A stretch of DNA of 64,000 nt, taken from positions 1,116,001 to 1,180,000 of the forward strand of contig CAWJKP010000002.1 in assembly GCA_963843465.1 (NCBI GenBank), written 5' to 3'. A program made the translations under genes and the position numbers. The DNA is from CAWJKP01 sp963843465 (GTDB lineage: Bacteria; Planctomycetota; Planctomycetia; Pirellulales; Thermoguttaceae). Of the stretch, positions 55,702-63,218 are shown one piece after another (positions within the stretch are counted from its first letter, which is position 1; every line of letters starts with the position of its first letter). The notes under the pieces were generated by a model. It was not told the DNA's origin and searched no databases. It worked only from the letters and a program-made list of their open reading frames with translations.

Positions 55702-56534
55702 GTGGCCGGAGTCTATATTGGCGTGAACATGGAGTTCGTGCGACACGAGGACAGGTCGTTCGAGTGGGGCGTCCAGAAGGCCGCCCAGCTCGGTTACGAG
55801 TACGTCGAGCCGATGGTCCATTGGGGCCGCGAGTTGTTGAGCGAGGCCGGCTACTTCCACAGCGTCTCGATGTTGGACGATCCTTACCGCATCCGCCGGG
55901 CCTGCCAGCGGGCGGGGATCCGCCTGTCGGCACTCTCGGCCCATTGCCCGCTTTGCAAGCCGGAAATCAGCACCGAGTATCTCAAGCAGGCGGTCCGCTT
56001 CGCCGCCGAGTGCGGGGCCCGGGTGATCAATACCGACGAAGGACCGAAGCCCGACTGGACCACCGCCGAAGAGGACCACGTGCTGATGAGATACGTGCTC
56101 CGGGAAGCGGCGGCGGCGGCCGAGCCGCGGGGCATCCGCATCGGCCTGGAGCCGCATCAGCAATACAGCAAGACCCCGGCCGGCCTGGACCGAATCTATC
56201 GGCTGGTCGATTCGCCGGCGATCGGCATCAATTTCGACACCGGCAACAGCTACCTGGCCGGCGAAGACCCCGTCGCCTGGCTCCAGCACGTCCGCGACCG
56301 GCTGGTGCACCTCCACGCCAAGGACATCTCCGTGGAGAAGTCGCAGGCCGAGCGGGGCAAGGTCACCGGCACGCCGGTGGGCTGCGCCTGCGGCGAGGGC
56401 GTGATCGATTGGGCCCGCGTGATCGAGGTCTGCCAAGGACGCCGCGCGACATCGTCTTGAGCGTCGAGTGCGGGACCGTGGCCCAGGCCGAGTCGAGCCT
56501 GAAACACCTGAAGAAGCTGCTTGTGGTTTCGTGA
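55702..56534 (+). CDS. Sugar phosphate isomerase/epimerase (TIM barrel), C-terminal frameshift
   Basis: About 277 residues corrected. AP endonuclease 2/xylose isomerase-like fold: YIGVNMEFVRHEDRSFEWGV, GYEYVEPMVHWGRELLSEAG, IRLSALSAHCP, GARVINTDEG, IRIGLEPHQQY (metal-site Glu), GINFDTGNSYLAGEDP (Asp) and VHLHAKDIS (His/Asp). GTG start at 55702 is favoured by aggagg at 55686-55691. The frame ends early at 56460, but DIVLSVECGTVAQAESSLKH continues in another frame to 56534; gaacg read as gacg (one A missing near 56438) explains it. It is divergent from GH29. Substrate undefined; a keto-sugar or hexose derivative is likely. Confidence 0.85.
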
Positions 56535-56563
56535 CTGCTTGAACATCTCCAAGGAGTATTGTC

Positions 56564-57541
56564 ATGTTGAACTCTCTGATTCGTTGGCCCATCGTACTCT
56601 TGGCCGCCGGCGCGGCGATCGTGCTTTCGGACGTGTCCCCTGCGGCGGAACCGGCGGCGACCGGGTCGTCGGCCTTGATCGCCATTCGCCATGACGGCAC
56701 GTCGACGCTGGTCACCTGCTTCGGTCGGACGCTGATGGACTATTGCCGCGTGGCCAACCCCGCGAAGCCTTATGTCCGCCGGCTCTACACGCCCGGCGGC
56801 GTCAACGTGCTCCGCGACCAGGTGCCCGACCACAAGCACCACCACGGGTTGATGTTTGCGATTGCCGCCGACGGCGTGAATTTCTGGGAGGAAGCGCCTG
56901 GCTGCGGCCGCGAGGAGCCCCAAGGAGGATTGTCTGCGAGCGCCGACGCCTTCAGGGGCTCGGCCAGGGCTTCGCTCAGCCAGGAACTGGCCTGGATCGG
57001 GCCCAAGTCGCCTTCGCCGATTATGTTGGAGCACCGCTCGATCGTCGTCGCGACCAAGGACGGATCGGCCACGCTGCTCACATGGCAATCGACGCTCTCC
57101 GCGCCGCCCGGGCGGGAATCGGTGAAACTCAGCGGCAGCCACTACTACGGCCTGGGCATGAGGTTCGCGGTCTCGCTGAACAAAGGAGGGCGGTTCTTCT
57201 TCAGCGCCGACAAGAAAGCGCCGACGATCGTCAGCGGCGACCAGCAGGTTACGCCGGCCCGCTGGTCGGCCTATACGGCCTCGTCCGAGGGCAAGCCGGT
57301 CACCGTGGCGATCTTCGAGAGCCCGGCCGATCCCCGCTTCCCCTCGCCGATCTTCACCATGCTCACGCCCTTTGCCTACCAGTCGGCGACGCTCAACCTT
57401 TGGAAGGAGCCGCTGCTGCTCAATCAAGGCCAGCCGCTGGAGCTTCGCTACGGCGTTGCCCTTTGGGACGGCCAGACCGAGCCTGCCGCCGTCGAAGCCC
57501 TCTACCAGCAGTGGGTCGCGGGAGAGGCAAAGGGGAAATAG
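56564..57541 (+). CDS. Secreted DUF6807 (PmoA-type) protein
   Basis: 325 residues with signal peptide (RWPIVLLAAGAAIVLSDVSP). Beta-rich DUF6807 fold with YVRRLYTPGGVNVLRDQVPD, HHHGLMFAIAADGVNFWEE and the QDLLLNQGQPLELRYGVAL-type end; the histidine cluster DHKHHH at 89-94 is typical and might bind metal or sugar. The family is common in planctomycetes and Bacteroidetes near sugar oxidoreductases; function unknown. ATG 56564 has aagga nine bases upstream. It follows the isomerase gene by 29 bases, so co-expression is likely. Confidence 0.85.
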   Translation: MLNSLIRWPIVLLAAGAAIVLSDVSPAAEPAATGSSALIAIRHDGTSTLVTCFGRTLMDYCRVANPAKPYVRRLYTPGGVNVLRDQVPDHKHHHGLMFAIAADGVNFWEEAPGCGREEPQGGLSASADAFRGSARASLSQELAWIGPKSPSPIMLEHRSIVVATKDGSATLLTWQSTLSAPPGRESVKLSGSHYYGLGMRFAVSLNKGGRFFFSADKKAPTIVSGDQQVTPARWSAYTASSEGKPVTVAIFESPADPRFPSPIFTMLTPFAYQSATLNLWKEPLLLNQGQPLELRYGVALWDGQTEPAAVEALYQQWVAGEAKGK

Positions 57542-57566
57542 TTTGCGTTCCGGAGAGTCCCGTTTT

Positions 57567-57703
57567 TCGCCCCAACGGGGCGGCAGTTCTTTCAGCCCAG
57601 GTTTGTCCCCTTTTTCGCCCCAACGGGGCAGACGTTCTCTCAGCCCAGGGCAACGCCCTGGGGACGATGGCACCCGCGCGCGGTCCCGCCGGCCCAACGG
57701 GCC
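57567..57703. repeat. REP-like palindromes left of tyrosine transposase
   Basis: Two tandem copies of tcgccccaacggggc followed by agacgttctctcagcccag (57567-57600; 57615-57663), the second extended by ggcaacgccctgggg; plus a separate ggcccaacgggcc palindrome at 57691-57703. Each has a short GC hairpin (cgccccaacggggcg) and a conserved tail word, the structure of bacterial REP elements. Confidence 0.88.
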
Positions 57704-57743
57704 AACCGTTCTTTTTCTTGCCGCCCAAGAAAGGACCCCTGCC

Positions 57744-58181
57744 GTGCCACAATCTCTCGCACGCGTCTGGGTGCATCTCGTATTCAGCACGAAGGAGCGC
57801 CGCGCATACCTTCAAAATGCCGACCTCCGCGACGAAATGTTTCGGATGCTCGGCTACCATGCCAAGCAGGCGGCGTGTCCGCCGGCCCGCGTCGGCGGTT
57901 GGAATGACCACGTCCACGTCTTGTGCGGGCTGTCGCGCACCGTCACGATCGCCGACTTGGTGGAGACGCTCAAGTGCGAGACCTCGAAATGGGCAAAGGA
58001 CCGCGCGGCGGACCTCCGAACATTTCATTGGCAGAACGGCTACGGAGCGTTCTCGGTGAGTCAGTCCATGGTCGGTCGGGTCGTCGCCTACCTCGATCGG
58101 CAGGCCGAGCATCACCGGCGCGTCACATTTCAGGACGAATTTCGCGCGTATCTGCGCAAAACACGAAATCGAGATCGATGA
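57744..58181 (+). CDS. REP-associated tyrosine transposase (IS200/Y1 type)
   Basis: 145 residues. HUH nuclease fold with the H-hydrophobic-H site at 56-58 in WNDHVHVLCG and catalytic Tyr116 in VVAYLDRQAEHH; WVHLVFSTKERR starts the first strand and FHWQNGYGAFSVSQS is typical of the family. Such proteins (RAYTs/TnpA-REP) cut and join single-stranded DNA at REP hairpins rather than mobilise a classic IS. GTG at 57744 follows aagga at 57731-57735. REP-like repeats in inverse orientation stand on either side. Size is close to the normal 150 residues. Confidence 0.9.
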   Translation: MPQSLARVWVHLVFSTKERRAYLQNADLRDEMFRMLGYHAKQAACPPARVGGWNDHVHVLCGLSRTVTIADLVETLKCETSKWAKDRAADLRTFHWQNGYGAFSVSQSMVGRVVAYLDRQAEHHRRVTFQDEFRAYLRKTRNRDR

Positions 58182-58210
58182 GCGCTATGTCTGGGATTAG
58201 GGGAACGATT

Positions 58211-58340
58211 GGCCCGTTGGGCCGCCATAACGGGTCAGTTGGCGTCCCGAATCCCCAGGGCGTTGCCCTGGGCTGAGAGAACATCCGCCCCCTTCGGGGC
58301 GGGCCCTGGGCTGAGAGAACGTCTGCCCCTTCGGGGCGGG
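58211..58340. repeat. REP-like palindromes right of tyrosine transposase (inverted)
   Basis: Inverse copies of the left-hand elements: ccccagggcgttgccctggg (58253-58272) with ctgagagaac, then ccctgggctgagagaacgtc (from 58304) and ctgccccttcggggcggg (ends 58340); also ggcccgttgggcc at 58211-58223. The sequence corresponds, in reverse, to the left flank's 57640-57663 and 57615-57630. Confidence 0.88.
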
Positions 58341-58424
58341 CCCTCTCGCCGGATTGCGAGCAAATCGGATAACATAGGTTTAGGCCAGCATCGCACATTT
58401 TCGCCTGCCCGCCTTGAAAACGAC

Positions 58425-59531
58425 ATGAGCCAAACCGAGCCCCAACCCGCTGCACCGGAACCCAATCGCCCTGGGTCCCAATACAGCCTGCAAACCCTGC
58501 TGTTGCTGTTCGTGGTGCTGGGGTCGTCGCTGGCCGTGTTCGGGGCATGGGGCATCGTTGTTTTCGCGCTGACGGTCGGACTGGCAATCTACCTTCACCG
58601 GGTCGAATCCTTGTGGTCGCTGACGGAACTTGCGTTGGTCGTTCTTTGCCTGATGTGTCTACTAACTTGCCTACTGCTGCCCGCTGTTCAGTCTGCCGGC
58701 CGGGTGGCTCGCCGTGCGGTGTGCCAAAACAACCTGAAGCAGATTGCCCTGGCGTTGCTGTACTACCACCAGACGAACGGCTGTTTCCCCCCGGCATACC
58801 TCGCCGACAAGAACGGCAAGCCGATGCACAGTTGGCGGGTACTGATACTGCCGTACATGGAGATGAAAGCTCTCTACGACACTTACGACTTCACCGAGCC
58901 TTGGGACGGGCCGAAGAACAAGAAGCTGTCGGCCACCTGGCTACAAGGGTATGTCTGCCCAAGCGAAACCAACGCCTACGGGCCAGGCGCCGCCCGCACA
59001 AGCTACGTTGCCGTGGTGGGACGGAACGCGGCTTGGGCGGGCACGAAGTCGAGGAAACTGGGCCCGGTCGATTTCCCGGGAGGGGCGAGCAACACGATCA
59101 TGGTCGTCGAGGTGGCCAACTCCGGCATCCCCTGGATGGAACCGAGGGACTTGTCGCTGGACGCCTTGGCGGCGGCCGGGGCCAAGTCCCCCGCGTTGAC
59201 GGTGTCGAGCAACCACGGCCAAAGCGAGGATTTCTTCTTCACGTATGACCCCTGCTGCGGCGCCCACGTGGCGATGGCCGACGGCAGCGTGCATTACCTG
59301 CCGCCCGGCAGTCTTTCCACCGAGAACCTCCGGAAGATCCTGCAAGTCGGCGGCTACCGGGGGGAAGAGAACCGCCCCGGCGATGTCCCATACGATGCGG
59401 GCCGGCGTCTGAACTGGCCCAACATTGCGGCGCTGGCCGTCTGGCTGCTTTCGGTCGGCGCGCTGCTGTACCGCGCGGTGCGAAGCAGGAAAGCCAAGCT
59501 ACCGCCGGCCGCGGCGGGTAACAGCACATGA
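58425..59531 (+). CDS. DUF1559 prepilin-like protein
   Basis: 368 residues. Two hydrophobic segments (about 22-60 and 66-92) precede the DUF1559 core, which begins LLLPAVQSAGRVARRAVCQN, NLKQIALALLYYHQTNGCFP, and continues with WRVLILPYMEMKALYDTYDF and the H-x-x-x-x-DG end AHVAMADGSVHYLPPGSL. A final TM-like segment IAALAVWLLSVGALLYRAV (about 335-352) is unusual. Hundreds of these proteins occur per planctomycete genome; they resemble type II pseudopilins and may build envelope filaments. ATG at 58425 begins after a palindrome; the frame before it is repeat sequence. Confidence 0.85.
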   Translation: MSQTEPQPAAPEPNRPGSQYSLQTLLLLFVVLGSSLAVFGAWGIVVFALTVGLAIYLHRVESLWSLTELALVVLCLMCLLTCLLLPAVQSAGRVARRAVCQNNLKQIALALLYYHQTNGCFPPAYLADKNGKPMHSWRVLILPYMEMKALYDTYDFTEPWDGPKNKKLSATWLQGYVCPSETNAYGPGAARTSYVAVVGRNAAWAGTKSRKLGPVDFPGGASNTIMVVEVANSGIPWMEPRDLSLDALAAAGAKSPALTVSSNHGQSEDFFFTYDPCCGAHVAMADGSVHYLPPGSLSTENLRKILQVGGYRGEENRPGDVPYDAGRRLNWPNIAALAVWLLSVGALLYRAVRSRKAKLPPAAAGNST

Positions 59532-59590
59532 GGAAGAGAAAATGTCAAAGTGAAAACGGTGATAGTGAGTGACCACACTCGCAGAGCTTT

Positions 59591-59790
59591 GCCCCGTAGG
59601 GGCAGTTGATAATAGCCCAGCGATTTATCGCTGGGACAACGTGGGGCAATGATGCCCGCGTCCCGTAGGGACGCCTGAATCGTGGCCGCCCGGTATGGCT
59701 TCAGGCGTCCCTCCGGGACGCGCCCCGACCTATATTGACCGTCATCCCAGCAGTAAACTGCTGGGCTATTATCAAACGTCCCTACGGGAC
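59591..59790. repeat. Large nested inverted repeat TTGATAATAGCCCAG
   Basis: Outer arms ttgataatagcccag (59606-59620) and ctgggctattatcaa (59761-59775) are exact reverse complements 140 bases apart. Inside are cccagcgatttatcgctggg, gtcccgtagggacgcctgaa with tcaggcgtccctccgggac, and a gccccgtaggggc at the left edge. No gene in the 287-base gap. Confidence 0.9.
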
Positions 59791-59818
59791 AAACCCGGCC
59801 CAATTCCTTGAAGGACTC

Positions 59819-61123
59819 ATGGCTATGCACGCTAGACCGCAATCTCACCTCGCCCTCGTTGCAGCCTTGCTCGTCGCGGCGGCTTCCGGCTCCCAAACCC
59901 GCGCGGAGAACTGGCCACAGTTCCGCGGGCCGACGGGGCTGGGCTACACGAGCGACGCCGGCCTGCCGATCCGCTGGGGCGGGCCGAAGGGCGAAAACGT
60001 CGCCTGGCACTCGCCGCTGGTGGGCGAGGGACACGCCAGCCCGATCGTCTGGGGCGATCGCCTCTATGTCTCCACGGCCTTGTGGCGCCCGGAAGTCACG
60101 CAGCGGGAGAAAGTGATCCCCGAGCATCACGTCCTCTGCTACCGGACCAGCGACGGCCGGCTGGTCTGGGACAAGCAAGTGCCGCCCGGCCCCTGGCTGC
60201 GCAACGATTTCCGCAGCGGACCCGCGGGCGGATACGCCTGTCCCACGCCCACGACCGACGGCCGCCTGATCTATTCGGCCTTCGGTTCCGCGGTGCTGGC
60301 CGCGATGGACCTCGATGGCCGCATCGTCTGGCGGAAAGAGCTGGTGCCGTACACTTTCAACGTCACCGTGGGCGGCAGCCCGATCCTCTACCGCGACACG
60401 CTGATCCTCTTCGAGGCCATGACCAACTTGCAGGACTCCCGCGTCGTGGCCTTTGACAAGCGGACGGGCCAACTCCGCTGGCAGACGAAGCTGCCGGAGA
60501 CGGGCTTCGGTCACAGCACGCCGACGGTGGTCCGGGTGCGGGGCGCGGACCAGATGCTGTTAGCCGCCGGGGGGATGGGCCCGGTGGGCGCCGCGATCAT
60601 AAGCGTGGACCCGGCCGGAGGCCGGCGGCTCTGGTGGTGCCGCGGGTCCGGCGAGACGGCCTCACCCGCTTACGGCGCCGGAATCGTCTATTTCGACAGC
60701 GGGCGGGGCGGCCCGGGCACGGCCGTCGATCCGACCGGCCACGGCGACGTCTCCGCCAGCCACGTGAAATGGACCATCGGCCAGGTCCCCGAAGCCCTCA
60801 GCTCGCCGACCATCGTGGACCGCTACGTCTACCGGTTGCACTCGCCGGGCGTGCTCAAATGCTGGGACGCCCGCGACGGCCACGTGGTCTATGCCAAGCG
60901 GCTGGACGGGATTTTTTCCACCTGGGCCAGCCCGATCGTCGACCCCCACGGCCGCCTCTATTTTGCCACCGCGGGCAAGAGTTACGTGCTGGCCGCCGGG
61001 CCGGAGTTCAAGGTCCTGGCCACCAACGATCTGGGCGACGGCAATCACCCCTCGCCCGCCCCCTCCGGCGGAAGCCTCTATTTCGTGGGGATGAAGAACG
61101 TCTGGTGTGTCCGCGGGAAGTAG
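59819..61123 (+). CDS. Secreted PQQ-like beta-propeller protein
   Basis: 434 residues with signal peptide MHARPQSHLALVAALLVAAA. Outer membrane biogenesis/PQQ-type propeller: ENWPQFRGPTGLGYTSDAGL, GEGHASPIVWGDRLYVSTAL, GRIVWRKELVPYTFNVTVGG, VVAFDKRTGQLRWQTKLPET and LSSPTIVDRYVYRLHSPGVL. Typical planctomycete secreted propeller; probably a binding scaffold with no quinone. Start ATG at 59819, aagga at 59809-59813; the second ATG two codons on is equally possible. Convergent with the symporter across a palindrome. Confidence 0.85.
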   Translation: MAMHARPQSHLALVAALLVAAASGSQTRAENWPQFRGPTGLGYTSDAGLPIRWGGPKGENVAWHSPLVGEGHASPIVWGDRLYVSTALWRPEVTQREKVIPEHHVLCYRTSDGRLVWDKQVPPGPWLRNDFRSGPAGGYACPTPTTDGRLIYSAFGSAVLAAMDLDGRIVWRKELVPYTFNVTVGGSPILYRDTLILFEAMTNLQDSRVVAFDKRTGQLRWQTKLPETGFGHSTPTVVRVRGADQMLLAAGGMGPVGAAIISVDPAGGRRLWWCRGSGETASPAYGAGIVYFDSGRGGPGTAVDPTGHGDVSASHVKWTIGQVPEALSSPTIVDRYVYRLHSPGVLKCWDARDGHVVYAKRLDGIFSTWASPIVDPHGRLYFATAGKSYVLAAGPEFKVLATNDLGDGNHPSPAPSGGSLYFVGMKNVWCVRGK

Positions 61124-61145
61124 GAGTGTGCGAAAGAATGATAAG

Positions 61146-61200
61146 GTAGCCGGCACACGCCGTGTGCCGTGGCGGACGGCACAGGGCGTGTGCCGGCTAC
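61146..61200. repeat. Palindromic repeat, GTAGC(C/A)GGCACAC family, copy 3
   Basis: Arms gtagccggcacacgccgtgt and cagggcgtgtgccggctac, 55 bases in total. Compared with copies 1 and 2, both arms carry gccggc for gcaggc, another paired change. It overlaps the end of the convergent gap before the symporter stop at 61204. Confidence 0.88.
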
Positions 61201-61203
61201 TTT

Positions 61204-62814
61204 TTACCCGCCGGCGGGCACCGGCGCGGCCAACGGGGACGCGGACTCGTCGATCTTGGCCGGGGGAGACGTCTCGAAGAAGCGATCCACAACCTCCCGT
61301 GCGGGCGGGCGAGTGAGCAGCGAAACGACGACCAACGTCAGGGCCGAGGCGGCGAAGATGGTGGCCACGGGCATCATGCCCAGGAACAGGTAGTCCGGCT
61401 TGGCGCCCCAGTGCGAGTCGCGGAAGAGCAACACCCAGGCGACCGCCGTGGCCACGATCGAGGCGATGGCGCCGGCCGCGGTCACCCGCCGCCAATAGAG
61501 CGAGGCGAAGACCAGGGGGAACAAGGCGGCGAAGCCGCTGAAGCACCAGACGCCCAGCGGATAAATCGACTTCGTGGCAAACAGCGAGAGCACGTAGGCC
61601 ACGGCCACGACCGCCACGACCAGCGTCCGGCCGGCCCAGATCCGCTGCGTGTCGCTCATCCGCCGCTCGCCGAAGACCCGCACGAGGATGTCGTGGGTGA
61701 ACATGCTGGAAAGGGCCAGGAACTGCGAGTCCAGCGACATCGTGGCCGAGACGATTCCCACGCCCAAGAGGCCGGCTACCACCGGGTTGGTGAGCTTCTT
61801 GACCAGCATCCCCAAGACGGCGTCGGGCACGGTGCCGGCGGGAATTACGGGGTGGCCGTTGATGGTGGCGACCGCGGCCCAGATGCCCATCAGGATGCAG
61901 GGGGCCCAAACGATCATGATGAATATCGGGTGCAGCAGCACCACCGGCCGGAAGGTCTTCGCGCTCTTGGCGGTCATCCAGTGCTGGAAGAGGTGCGGGA
62001 ACATGCCCACGGACAGGGGCACGAAAAGGTACGTGAGAAACTCCAACTGGCCGATGTGGGCCGCGGCGTGGGCCGTCGCGCCGCGGACCAGCAGGTCGGG
62101 CCGCTTCTGGGCCACCAGCTCCGAGGCCGCCACCGGTCCGCCCAGCTTCCCCACCACCAAAAACAGCGTGGTCAGGCCGAGGATCACCAGCACCGTGGCG
62201 TGCAGACCGTTGGCGAAGGCCAGGCTCCTCATGCCGCCGCCGAAGACATAGATCAAGACCACCAGGCAGACCACGCCGGAGCCGAGCCAGGCGGGAATGC
62301 CGCCCGCGGTGGCCGCGAACCATTGGGGAAAGGTGCCGGCGGTGACTTTCTCGATCGTCGCGCCGGAACCGAGGATGTTGATCAGCACGTAGGGTATTAC
62401 CAGGCCCACGAGGATTGGAAAGAGGATCATGGCCAAGGCCGGGCTCTGGAAGCGGTCGCGGAAGAACTGGATCTGCGTGCTGTAGCCGAACCGCTTGCCG
62501 TGGTACCAGAGCTTCACGCCGATGAGAAAGAAGCAGGCGGAGTGGATCAGGCCGGACCAGGAGGCCATCATCCCATAGATGCCGATCCCCCGTTTCGAGG
62601 CCGCCCCCGTGCTGCCGACCAGCGCGAAGGAGGTCATGGTCGTGCCGAAGATGGTCATCAGCAGCAGGAACGACCCGCAGGTGCGGCTGGCCAGGAAGTA
62701 GTCGGCCGCCGTGTGCCGCCAGTGGCCGATATATCCCAAACGGCCCACCCAGAGCAGGGCCAGCAAATAGACGACGATCATCACGAAGGGCACGTAGGGC
62801 AAATAGTGGGCCAC
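61204..62814 (-). CDS. Sodium:solute symporter (SSS family)
   Basis: 536 residues, about 13 membrane segments. SSS signs include YFLASRTCGSFLLLMTIFGT, GIYGMMASWSGLIHSACFFL, GGGMRSLAFANGLHATVLVI and DSQFLALSSMFTHDIL, the last containing the conserved SLDSQFLALS helix-8 region that binds sodium. It imports a small solute, perhaps a sugar acid, sialic-acid-like compound or carboxylate, with sodium; the substrate is not readable. The short DUF3311 gene upstream is the usual partner of such symporters. ATG start at 62814. Confidence 0.92.
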   Translation of the reverse strand: MAHYLPYVPFVMIVVYLLALLWVGRLGYIGHWRHTAADYFLASRTCGSFLLLMTIFGTTMTSFALVGSTGAASKRGIGIYGMMASWSGLIHSACFFLIGVKLWYHGKRFGYSTQIQFFRDRFQSPALAMILFPILVGLVIPYVLINILGSGATIEKVTAGTFPQWFAATAGGIPAWLGSGVVCLVVLIYVFGGGMRSLAFANGLHATVLVILGLTTLFLVVGKLGGPVAASELVAQKRPDLLVRGATAHAAAHIGQLEFLTYLFVPLSVGMFPHLFQHWMTAKSAKTFRPVVLLHPIFIMIVWAPCILMGIWAAVATINGHPVIPAGTVPDAVLGMLVKKLTNPVVAGLLGVGIVSATMSLDSQFLALSSMFTHDILVRVFGERRMSDTQRIWAGRTLVVAVVAVAYVLSLFATKSIYPLGVWCFSGFAALFPLVFASLYWRRVTAAGAIASIVATAVAWVLLFRDSHWGAKPDYLFLGMMPVATIFAASALTLVVVSLLTRPPAREVVDRFFETSPPAKIDESASPLAAPVPAGG

Positions 62815-62835
62815 GGCGGTTGCTCCTGGAAGAAG

Positions 62836-62980
62836 TCAGAAGTTAGGAGTTAGGAGTTAGAAGAAAGGGCAGATTCCACAATTTGCGGGCGGGGCCAGCT
62901 CCCTATTCACCACCCCTGACTTCTGCCTTCTAACTCCTAACTTCTAACTCCTAACTCCTGACTTCTAACTCCTAACTCCT
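62836..62980. repeat. AGTTAGGAGTTAG-type repeat block, both orientations
   Basis: gaagtcagaagttaggagtt (62833-62852) and further ttagg units face inverse units ctgacttctgccttctaact, taacttctaactcctaac and tgacttctaactcctaactc at 62917-62980. The units can pair in several registers, giving hairpins with loops of different size. It separates the DUF3311 and symporter genes and supplies the last codons of DUF3311. Confidence 0.85.
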
Positions 62981-63188
62981 CGACCTCCGCCGGCCAGGCG
63001 TAAAGGGCCGCCCAGCCCCAGAGCAGGCCGGCCGCAAGGGAGATCAGGACCTGGTAGCCCAACCCCACCGGCAGAAACCCGAACAGCAGCCGGCCGTCGG
63101 ACCAGAACCACCAGTCGTGGTGCAGGACCGCCAGCAGCAGGAACAGGCCCCACATGATCTTGCGGTTGCGCGAGTAGTGTTGCGACAT
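62937..63188 (-). CDS. DUF3311 small membrane protein with repeat-encoded tail
   Basis: 83 residues from ATG at 63188 (MSQHYSRNRKIMWGLFLLLA). Two membrane segments (about 11-28 and 42-62), short charged loop WWFWSDGRLL: the DUF3311 layout, normally encoded beside SSS-type symporters and thought to aid the transporter. Here the symporter follows 122 bases downstream. The last residues VRSQELGVRS come from the repeat at 62917-62980. In the usual protein the C-terminal segment ends after the WP-x-EVEE region, so about 10 residues are added. Confidence 0.75.
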   Translation of the reverse strand: MSQHYSRNRKIMWGLFLLLAVLHHDWWFWSDGRLLFGFLPVGLGYQVLISLAAGLLWGWAALYAWPAEVEELGVRSQELGVRS

Positions 63189-63218
63189 GGATTTGTCTCC
63201 AAGGGATTCGGGCAACGT

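Noticed and set aside
57372..57743. Extended N-terminus of the tyrosine transposase
   Set aside because: The extra residues are encoded by the DUF6807 end and REP repeats; the GTG at 57744 has its own ribosome site.
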